Shown: one piece after another, positions 1-5,091 of the stretch | How the letters are laid out: each line of letters starts with the position of its first letter | Position numbering within the stretch: position 1 is the first letter of the stretch | Source: Eubacteriales bacterium | GTDB lineage: Bacteria > Bacillota > Clostridia > Peptostreptococcales > Anaerovoracaceae | NCBI GenBank assembly: GCA_028691625.1 | Contig: JAQUYZ010000169.1 | Coordinates: forward strand, 1-5,091 | DNA: 5,091 nucleotides | Direction: 5' to 3' | The notes under the pieces: generated by a model | What the model was told of the DNA's origin: nothing | Database searches by the model: none | What the model saw: the letters and a program-made list of their open reading frames with translations, nothing else | Made by a program: the position numbers and the translations under genes

Positions 1-309
1 TTCTCAGAAAGGATTTTCTCCGCCGGAATCGCCGTAGTGATCATTACCGGCTGTTATGTCATCGATAACTCCATGTCCGTAGTCGAAATGGCGCGTTCTA
101 CCTATGTACGGAAAATTGCCGTCAATTTTGCCGACGTGACTCCAACGCTGTCTACGGGCATCAGTCTGCAGCACATCGCCTCAATGGTAGTTCCCGTTTT
201 TGGAGGGATTCTGTGGGCTGCGGCCGGATATCAGGCAGTATTTATTGCAGCAGCAGTAATCGCGTTATTCAACCTGATTCTTTCACGAAAAATCATGATC
301 TCTTCATAG
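1..309 (+). CDS. MFS transporter, C-terminal part (5' end outside window)
   Basis: The reading frame is open from the first base to a TAG stop at 307-309 and gives 102 residues of a protein that begins to the left of the window. A GTG at base 37 is only an internal valine codon. The visible part is hydrophobic: a membrane segment near residues 8-20, a soluble stretch with MARSTYVRKIA (about 34-44), then two helices typical of MFS segments 11 and 12 (about residues 59-76 and 79-96), ending in the short basic tail SRKIMISS. The motif DVTPTLSTG just before segment 11 and the short aromatic loop AAGYQ between the last two helices fit the end of a 12-helix MFS carrier. It shows no close resemblance to the two MFS proteins encoded on the other strand, so it is probably a different subfamily. 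The substrate is unknown. It is convergent with the three-gene unit at 508-4992 and so belongs to a separate transcript. Confidence 0.8.
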   Translation, partial: FSERIFSAGIAVVIITGCYVIDNSMSVVEMARSTYVRKIAVNFADVTPTLSTGISLQHIASMVVPVFGGILWAAAGYQAVFIAAAVIALFNLILSRKIMISS

Positions 310-314
310 AAGAG
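300..314 (+). other. Perfect small inverted repeat over the stop codon
   Basis: CTCTTC (300-305) and GAAGAG (309-314) are perfect inverted copies separated by ATA, and the TAG stop of the upstream transporter lies inside the structure. In RNA this could form a 6-bp hairpin with a three-base loop. There is no T-run directly after it on either strand; on the - strand the nearest T-run starts about seven bases downstream. It is therefore at best a poor intrinsic terminator, and it may be coincidental. Confidence 0.25.
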
Positions 315-507
315 GATGCGCTCGCTTTCACTCTTGATTCAGCGATCTCATCTTGCATATTATCATATCAATATATCAAATAAGACACACGTGTCGCAAA
401 ATGCACTGTTTACAGAATTCCTTGTATTTTCAACGATACTGGCCATTGTTTTATGATCTTAGAATAGAAAATAAAAATCGTATTAGAGTTAACTGTATAT
501 CATGACA
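310..507. other. Convergent intergenic region, no gene found
   Basis: This gap lies between the stop codons of two convergent genes. It is AT-rich and stops occur frequently in all frames, so I see no small gene. Terminators would be expected here for both transcripts, but no long GC-rich stem followed by a T-run is visible. The structures seen are TCGCT/AGCGA (322-326 and 341-345), GACAC/GTGTC (384-395), and an AU-rich stem AACGAT/ATTGTT (432-437 and 445-450) containing one G-U pair and followed on the + strand by a short T-rich stretch. Each is weak. Termination here may be factor-dependent or rely on several weak stems. Confidence 0.5.
380..395 (-). terminator. Weak candidate terminator for the three-gene unit
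   Basis: Read on the - strand, GACAC and GTGTC form a five-base inverted repeat around GT (bases 395-384) and are followed directly by TTATTT. In practice the stem would close as GACA/TGTC with a four-base loop. It lies about 110 bases after the stop of the last gene. The stem is short and the T-run is interrupted, so this is a guess at the best site in the gap and not a confident call. Confidence 0.15.
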
Positions 508-1770
508 TCAAAAACATATGTTATTGATAGATTTATTTACTTTAGACGCAAGCACAAGGCTAAGCAGACATGCAAATCCTGCAATTATGCCTAATGTCAT
601 AAAAATTCTGAAATATCCGGCCGCATCTCCATACAGGTCAAGCCAATTTCCGAATAAAGTATACATAAACAAATCGGGCAGATATGTAATCAAAGATGCG
701 ATTCCCACAGCTGTTGCCGCATACTTTACAGGAATCTCCACTTCATTCAGAATTGACCACATGATCCCATACATCATTAAAATTACTGCAGATGTTATCA
801 TTGACAAGGCTATGGCAGCCGTCATATTGCTGGGGCCAAGCGGGATAAAGATAACACAGCAGAATAAGCCGATAAGAACGGCGAACCCTATCGCATAAAA
901 TTTCAATGTGGATTTTAATATTTTATCTGCGATATATCCGCCAAGAGGACATAAAAGCAATAAAAAATACATTCTGATGTTAGACAGCAGTGCGGAATCG
1001 GTGACTTCCATGCCGATCTGTGAAGTCATATACGGTGTAAAATAAGAGAGTCCTCCATTCACCGCCCATGTGCAGAACATAATTACAGAAGAAGCCCATA
1101 CATACGGATTCTTCAATACCTCGGGCACATCTTTCAGCATCAGTTTGTCTTCCGGGTCAGATTCTCCCGAAGATTTGCCATCTTCCTTATAAAATATCCA
1201 CACCAACGCACCGCTGATTGCATTGGCAATTCCGATGATCATGATGACCCAAAATATCGCCTTTGATGACTCTGCTTTCAATATGTCATATACATATACT
1301 TCTATCGCAATACTAACAAAACTCAGCAACGAACTTAGCGCGTAATACCAGCCATACGCTTCTCCTGATTTATCTTTGCCTCCGAGAATGCGCAATGCTT
1401 TCATGATCGTAGCCCAGAATAAAAACGTTGTGCTCAATGCCAAAAGGAACCAGATGACCAGCGCGGTTGAATAGTTCATTGAAAATGCAAGGAATATGGC
1501 AAGTAAAGAAGTTCCGAACAGAGAAACAAGCAGCAGCCGTTTGGGTCCAAAGCGGTCGGCGATGATACCGCCGGGTATGTATGTAACCATACATCCTGCG
1601 GCATAAACAGTCATCAATAACCCCGCCTGCGTGTTTGACATATCAAAAGCTTCGAGAAAAGGGTCGTAAAATAAATCCTTTAAATAGGGAAGCTGATATA
1701 TGGCGCTTCCTGCGATTGACAGAGAAATAACAGCCAAAACTGTTTTTTTGCCAAAACCCATCTTATTCAT
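508..1770 (-). CDS. MFS transporter B, YihN-like
   Basis: This encodes a 420-residue integral membrane carrier with about 12 hydrophobic segments and a hydrophilic central loop (about residues 194-222) after segment 6, the usual MFS length and layout. The first-half motif A is canonical: GGIIADRFGPKR at residues 67-78, with Asp72 and Arg73. The matching second-half motif is degenerate (GGYIADK, 277-283). Other family features are FYDPFLEAF after segment 1 (34-42), LGGKDKSG (129-136) and PDLFMYTLFGNWLD (about 365-378) in segment 11. These suggest the YihN-type branch of the MFS; this is recognition by pattern and not a search result. It is the last gene of the unit, 44 bases after the peptidase. 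The ATG at 1770 has no good Shine-Dalgarno sequence (GGTAAAG is the nearest purine run), and Met4 is an alternative start, so its translation may depend on coupling. The substrate is unknown; peptides, acyl-amino acids or organic acids are possible given the neighbour. Confidence 0.88.
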   Translation of the reverse strand: MNKMGFGKKTVLAVISLSIAGSAIYQLPYLKDLFYDPFLEAFDMSNTQAGLLMTVYAAGCMVTYIPGGIIADRFGPKRLLLVSLFGTSLLAIFLAFSMNYSTALVIWFLLALSTTFLFWATIMKALRILGGKDKSGEAYGWYYALSSLLSFVSIAIEVYVYDILKAESSKAIFWVIMIIGIANAISGALVWIFYKEDGKSSGESDPEDKLMLKDVPEVLKNPYVWASSVIMFCTWAVNGGLSYFTPYMTSQIGMEVTDSALLSNIRMYFLLLLCPLGGYIADKILKSTLKFYAIGFAVLIGLFCCVIFIPLGPSNMTAAIALSMITSAVILMMYGIMWSILNEVEIPVKYAATAVGIASLITYLPDLFMYTLFGNWLDLYGDAAGYFRIFMTLGIIAGFACLLSLVLASKVNKSINNICF

Positions 1771-1814
1771 ACTTTACCATACCGGTTCTTCCGGATTCCC
1801 CCTTCATTATATCG
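1771..1814 (-). other. 44-base spacer inside the unit with a small hairpin
   Basis: The spacer separates the peptidase stop from transporter B. It holds CCGG copies at 1782-1785 and 1791-1794 around a five-base loop, a 4-bp stem too short and without a T-run to be a terminator. On the - strand, TATAAT occurs at 1811-1806, but no acceptable -35 element lies 16-18 bases upstream. I therefore read the spacer as internal to one transcript. Confidence 0.35.
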
Positions 1815-3707
1815 CTATAAATATGCCTTCAGCCATTCCACCATTTCTTTCAGCCTTCGCACTCTGGCCCTGGGGCTTCCGCTCCAGCATAAGCCATGCC
1901 CTTCACCCTTGGCAATCAATACCTTTGCAGGTACTCCGTTGTACTTTAAAGCTGCAAACATGATCAGCGACTGCTCCTTTGTGCATCTGCGGTCGGCTTC
2001 TCCATGAATAAAAAGGGTGGGCGTCTTGACTTGAGGAGCGTATCGTACAGGTGTCTTTTCCCACATGGCTTCCATGCCGCCTTCCTCCCACGGAGTGCCC
2101 CCGTGAGTGTCCAGCGTAAAAGAAAGGCCGATGTCGGAAGTGAAAAAATCTGAAAGCTCGCTGGCCACACCCCTGTCCGAAATAGCGGCTCGGAACCTGT
2201 CAGTATGGCCAATGATCCAGTTCACCATCATACCGCCGTAAGAACCGCCCATAACCGCCATATGCTCACGGTCTATCCATTGATATGTATCCAAGGTATC
2301 GTCCGCAAAGCTGATAATATCCTCATAATCTACGGTATAATACTTCTTTCTGAGGTCGGAAAACTCTGCGCCTCTACCGATTGAGCCTCTGGGATTGCAA
2401 AAAATTACACCGTACCCTTCCGCAGCAATATACTGAAGTTCATGATACAGGCAGCTGCCGTACGCAACATTGGGACCACCGTGTATTGCCAAAACGGTCT
2501 TATACTTTACCCCTTCGGTAAAGCCTGCAGGCTTCATGATAAACCCTAGTATTTCCGTGCCGTCCTTCGCAGCAAAACTGCACGGTTCCGGTTTAGAAAT
2601 CCTATACCCCAATGCAATTCCTCTGTTGAAATCTGACAGGCGTTCTGTTTTCCTGCTGATCAAATCCATGCGAAACAGTTCAGGTCCATACGTCTTGCCC
2701 TCAAGGGCCGTAAAATAAAGCCTGTTATGGGTACTGTCCATCATCATCTCAAGGATATAGTACCGTGGATCCGAAATCACTTCTATCGATCCGGATTCAA
2801 AATCTCCGCAGCAGATATACGCCTTATCAATTATTGTTGAAATAAAGAGCACTCCTCCCTGATAAGGGAGAAAAGACTGGCATGGCGCACCGTACATAAG
2901 GTCCGATAAAACACTGTTGTAAATATGATGCCTGCAATCTCCGTTGAGCCTCTTGAAATCTCCGGTTTCCAGATCAATCTTGTCTATGTATTCATTCTGA
3001 TATTCTCCAAATTGAGCCCTGTCACTTCTGACTGCAATCATGTGATTCTTGTCTGGCAAAACAATATCGACATAAACATATTCGCAGTCCTCCCGGTTCT
3101 TTCGGACTTCGTGGATCGTGAAATCGTCAAGATGAAGCACGAACAGCCTGCTGGTGGTATATTTGATGTCCGTATATTCTGAACCGTAATATGCCAAAAC
3201 TTCATCGCCAAATGCCTTGATCTTTTCTATATTCAGATATTCCGACGTCAGCCTTGTCAGCATGCCGCCCTGATACAAATATAAACGGTTTCTGATGCGG
3301 TTGGTTGATCCTGCCTCATCCGACCAGAATGGCACTTCTTCCGCAATGAAATAATTCTCCTCCTCTTTTGCTTCTTCCCTGTTCATTCCTTCAAGCCTTA
3401 AATTATCTTTGCACAGAACGATCCATTGATCCTCTGATACTTTATGAACAAAAGAAAACTCTTTTTCCATGCTGAATTGTTCCTGCAGCTTAACGTCCTG
3501 CAAAAACTGGTTCAGGTTTTCGCTATGGGGTACCGGCTGTGGCTTTTCGTCGTGATCCATGTGAAATATGGAGGAAACATATTTGTTTTCCTCCATATTG
3601 ACTGTTGATACGGAAAAAGCCATATTGCCGTCTTTTCCGCCGATCAGTCCCCAAGGGTATTTATAATGTTTGAAATGATCCGCCTCAATGATCTTGTTAT
3701 TCTTCAT
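1815..3707 (-). CDS. S9 family serine peptidase (S9C, acylaminoacyl-peptidase/YuxL-like)
   Basis: This 630-residue protein has the two-domain layout of prolyl oligopeptidase-clan enzymes. Residues about 15-370 form a poorly conserved region expected to be a beta-propeller; VPFWSDEAG followed by RNRLYLY (125-145) matches the propeller pattern of S9C enzymes. Residues about 375-630 are an alpha/beta-hydrolase domain: HGGPN (409-413), NPRGS (438-442), GGSYGG with nucleophile Ser489 (487-492), TSDIG (523-527), GGTPW (536-540), HGEADRRC with Asp572 (568-575), and GEGHG with His604 (601-605). The triad is complete. Such enzymes remove N-terminal acylated residues or cleave short peptides; the propeller restricts access to small substrates. 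There is no signal peptide or membrane segment, so it should act in the cytosol. The ATG overlaps the upstream transporter by 11 bases and is preceded by GAAGG, which supports this start. The His-loop is unusual (GHGLCWSGSP, where relatives commonly have a form like NHELSRSGKP). The exact substrate cannot be read from the sequence. Confidence 0.93.
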   Translation of the reverse strand: MKNNKIIEADHFKHYKYPWGLIGGKDGNMAFSVSTVNMEENKYVSSIFHMDHDEKPQPVPHSENLNQFLQDVKLQEQFSMEKEFSFVHKVSEDQWIVLCKDNLRLEGMNREEAKEEENYFIAEEVPFWSDEAGSTNRIRNRLYLYQGGMLTRLTSEYLNIEKIKAFGDEVLAYYGSEYTDIKYTTSRLFVLHLDDFTIHEVRKNREDCEYVYVDIVLPDKNHMIAVRSDRAQFGEYQNEYIDKIDLETGDFKRLNGDCRHHIYNSVLSDLMYGAPCQSFLPYQGGVLFISTIIDKAYICCGDFESGSIEVISDPRYYILEMMMDSTHNRLYFTALEGKTYGPELFRMDLISRKTERLSDFNRGIALGYRISKPEPCSFAAKDGTEILGFIMKPAGFTEGVKYKTVLAIHGGPNVAYGSCLYHELQYIAAEGYGVIFCNPRGSIGRGAEFSDLRKKYYTVDYEDIISFADDTLDTYQWIDREHMAVMGGSYGGMMVNWIIGHTDRFRAAISDRGVASELSDFFTSDIGLSFTLDTHGGTPWEEGGMEAMWEKTPVRYAPQVKTPTLFIHGEADRRCTKEQSLIMFAALKYNGVPAKVLIAKGEGHGLCWSGSPRARVRRLKEMVEWLKAYL

Positions 3708-4992
3708 GAACCGAACCTTCCGTTTTTGCTTCTTCCGCCGCTTTGGCCTCTATCGCCCCGTATTTCTTGGTCAGTGTAATTCCCATAGCAAACATCATAA
3801 GGCCTCCGATTGCCCCGACCAGCCAGATTAGTCTGTAACCGGCATTTCCCATATTGTCCAGCCAGGTGCCGCAAAGAGTATACAACCATAAATCTGAGGA
3901 ATATCCGATGGCAGACGCAACTCCGAAAACACTCCCCACATATAGAATAGGAACACTTGCATTGGTTACCACTGTATACAGGAAGTTTGACATCAGGGAA
4001 TTAAATACAAGCACAAGCACCGAAACGATCATGATCCAGATCGCAAACTGCTTTCCCTGCGGTATCAACATGAGAATCAGAGAAAATGCAATGCATCCCA
4101 GTGAAAAATACTGGATCAGCCTTGATGAGGAAGCTCCCATTCTGTCCCGCAGCATTCCCCCTATCGGTGAAAAGATCATCAATGTCATTGTTCTGATGGT
4201 TGTGGTAAATACTTGTGCGCTCACCACAGACTGATCATACGCATCGGTAAGATACGGGTTTACATACGGAATCACGGATCTGATCAGAAAATATCCAAGA
4301 GTGAAGACTCCAAGATACCATGTAACCGGAAGCTTCAGCGCATGACCCATAAGGCGTACATCTTCTTTCAATCCTTTCCCTTCTTTTTCATACGTCATGG
4401 AGGGAAGCGAATACCAGATCGCGATGCCGATTATAATGCTCAAAGAGCCATAAATGAGATACGCGATTTTAAAGCCCATCGGATTATCCGCCACAATATA
4501 CGTAACAAGCACCAGAACCACATATTCCAGTATCAATGAAAAAAGCGCATACGCGATATCGGTCGCGGCAAACAGCCTTCCCTGTTCATCGTCTCCTCCA
4601 AGCATTTTTACAATTTTTAAGTAAGCGGTCCAGTTTAAAGTAATTGCGGTTATTCCAAATAAGAAGAATAGAAATACAAGCAGCGGAAATGAAGAGCAGA
4701 AGGAAACCGCAAATGAAACCAAGCCGGTTGATATACACGACATCACCAGCAGCTTCTTTGGATTAAAGACATCCGCAATCCATCCTCCAATGAAATAGCT
4801 CGGCACTGCGGAGGCCGCAAATGCAGAAAGCAGCCAACCCATCTGTGCATCGGACACATGATACGCCTCCAGGAATTGATTGTAAAAGTCATACGCCATG
4901 TAAGGAATCAGATAGGCTATACTGGAAAAAGTAACGATAAATACCAGAATAAATTTTTTCGACATCGATTTGGTTGTAGTAATCTGTCCCAT
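3697..4992 (-). CDS. MFS transporter A, YihN-like
   Basis: This encodes a 431-residue membrane carrier with about 12 hydrophobic segments, a cytosolic loop (about residues 197-222) between the two halves, and an Ala/Glu-rich hydrophilic C-terminal tail (about 413-431). Family features are PYMAYDFYNQFLEAY (30-44), IGGWIADVFNPKK (68-80), LGGDDEQG (131-138), GGMLRDRMG (278-286) and SDLWLYTLCGTWLD (about 366-379). It aligns along its length with transporter B of the same unit and has the same YihN-like character, so the two are paralogues, but clearly divergent. The first-half motif A has lost the usual Arg (DVF in place of DRF) while the second-half copy keeps Asp283 and Arg284. It is the first gene of the unit and overlaps the peptidase by 11 bases. 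The ATG at 4992 follows an in-frame TAA by only two codons, so no longer start is possible; no Shine-Dalgarno sequence is visible before it, and Met10 is an alternative. The substrate is unknown. Confidence 0.88.
   Translation of the reverse strand: MGQITTTKSMSKKFILVFIVTFSSIAYLIPYMAYDFYNQFLEAYHVSDAQMGWLLSAFAASAVPSYFIGGWIADVFNPKKLLVMSCISTGLVSFAVSFCSSFPLLVFLFFLFGITAITLNWTAYLKIVKMLGGDDEQGRLFAATDIAYALFSLILEYVVLVLVTYIVADNPMGFKIAYLIYGSLSIIIGIAIWYSLPSMTYEKEGKGLKEDVRLMGHALKLPVTWYLGVFTLGYFLIRSVIPYVNPYLTDAYDQSVVSAQVFTTTIRTMTLMIFSPIGGMLRDRMGASSSRLIQYFSLGCIAFSLILMLIPQGKQFAIWIMIVSVLVLVFNSLMSNFLYTVVTNASVPILYVGSVFGVASAIGYSSDLWLYTLCGTWLDNMGNAGYRLIWLVGAIGGLMMFAMGITLTKKYGAIEAKAAEEAKTEGSVHEE
3716..3720 (-). promoter_or_regulatory. 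Ribosome-binding site of the peptidase, inside transporter A
   Basis: GAAGG on the - strand lies eight bases before the ATG at 3707-3705, good spacing for a Shine-Dalgarno site. It sits in the last codons of transporter A, whose TAA is at 3699-3697, so the start codon precedes the upstream stop. This fixes the peptidase start and implies translational coupling of the two genes. Confidence 0.65.
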
Positions 4993-5000
4993 TTGTTTTT

Positions 5001-5031
5001 ACCGGGGGAAAAATTCCGAAAGCTACCGGGG
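5001..5031. repeat. Direct repeat ACCGGGG x2 upstream of the unit
   Basis: ACCGGGG occurs at 5001-5007 and again at 5025-5031, 24 bases from start to start. The second copy abuts the -35 element of the candidate rightward promoter, and the first lies eight bases before the start codon of transporter A. Between them is a small inverted repeat, GGAA-AAA-TTCC (5007-5017). The placement would suit a regulator-binding site, but the repeat is short and may be chance. Confidence 0.25.
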
Positions 5032-5060
5032 TTGCCTGTCCATGAATTGACGGATATAAT
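5032..5060 (+). promoter_or_regulatory. Candidate housekeeping-type promoter pointing out of the window
   Basis: TTGCCT (5032-5037, four of six matches to TTGACA) is followed after exactly 17 bases by a perfect TATAAT (5055-5060) on the + strand. This would drive a gene to the right of the window, divergent from the three-gene unit; a purine-rich stretch containing AAAAGGA follows at 5074-5080. No start codon for such a gene falls within the remaining bases. The promoter of the three-gene unit should lie in the same 99-base region on the - strand, but I see only partial -10-like sequences (TATATC at 5058-5053) without a good -35. Confidence 0.4.
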
Positions 5061-5091
5061 GACCATAAAAAAGAAAAGGAAAAAGCGTTCC

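Larger units (their letters stand above)
508..4992 (-). other. Predicted three-gene operon: MFS A - S9 peptidase - MFS B
   Basis: The three - strand genes run in the same direction with an 11-base overlap and then a 44-base gap, and no terminator or convincing internal promoter separates them. Two related carriers enclosing a cytosolic small-substrate peptidase suggest one function: transport of a compound followed by intracellular hydrolysis. Co-transcription is inferred from spacing; the joint function is inferred from gene order. Confidence 0.75.

Noticed and set aside
387..394. ACACGTGT palindrome as a regulator site
   Set aside because: It is an eight-base palindrome in a gap between convergent gene ends, where an operator is not expected, and it has no second copy.
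508..527. 20-base near-palindrome (TCAA...AACATATGTT...TTGA, one mismatch) at the end of transporter B
   Set aside because: It lies in the last codons of the gene, is AT-rich and has no loop; it is more likely coincidence than an operator or terminator.
518..898. 126-codon open frame on the + strand
   Set aside because: It lies wholly antisense to transporter B, has no ribosome-binding site, and its translation resembles no family I know; it is a shadow of the real gene.
1763..1807. 14-codon micro-ORF (start 1807, - strand) overlapping the start of transporter B, a possible leader peptide
   Set aside because: It has no ribosome-binding site and an unremarkable sequence; such short frames are expected by chance in a 44-base spacer.
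1806..1834. TATAAT on the - strand as an internal promoter for transporter B
   Set aside because: The bases 16-18 upstream (GGCTGA and neighbouring hexamers) do not resemble a -35 element, and there is no TG extension that would compensate.
3854..4539. Two + strand open frames of 126 and 108 codons antisense to transporter A
   Set aside because: They are opposite a gene with clear family motifs throughout, and their translations look like random reverse-frame sequence.
5071..5091. T-rich run on the - strand at the window edge as the tail of a terminator of an upstream gene
   Set aside because: Any stem would lie beyond base 5091, so it cannot be tested from this window.

Overview
The window looks like chromosomal DNA of a moderately low-GC Gram-positive bacterium, most likely a member of the Clostridia (Bacillota). 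This rests on the roughly mid-40s percent GC judged by eye, AT-rich intergenic DNA, one GAAGG ribosome-binding site and the style of the proteins. No rRNA, tRNA or other taxonomic marker is present, so the assignment is an inference.

Layout. (1) Bases 1-309, + strand: the last 102 codons of a major facilitator superfamily (MFS) transporter whose start lies outside the window. (2) Bases 310-507: a gap of 198 bases between convergent genes, AT-rich, with only weak hairpins and no confident terminator. (3) Bases 508-4992, - strand: a compact three-gene unit, read right to left as MFS transporter A (4992-3697), an S9-family serine peptidase (3707-1815, overlapping A by 11 bases) and MFS transporter B (1770-508, after a 44-base gap). 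(4) Bases 4993-5091: the upstream region of this unit, holding a direct repeat and a candidate promoter that points rightward, out of the window.

The two MFS proteins are related to each other. Both have the PY-x4-FY-x2-FLEA pattern at the end of the first membrane segment, the LGG-x-D-x2-G loop and a similar segment 11. They resemble the YihN-type branch of the MFS. The peptidase has the complete S9C (acylaminoacyl-peptidase/YuxL-like) C-terminal hydrolase domain, with catalytic Ser489, Asp572 and His604, behind a divergent beta-propeller. It has no signal peptide and is therefore expected to be cytosolic.

The simplest reading is a small uptake-and-hydrolysis locus: one or both transporters move a peptide, acylated amino acid or similar small conjugate across the membrane, and the peptidase cleaves it inside. 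With two transporters, one might import the substrate and the other export a product. This is inference from gene order; no substrate can be read from the sequence. I found no mobile element, CRISPR array, RNA gene or clear pseudogene.
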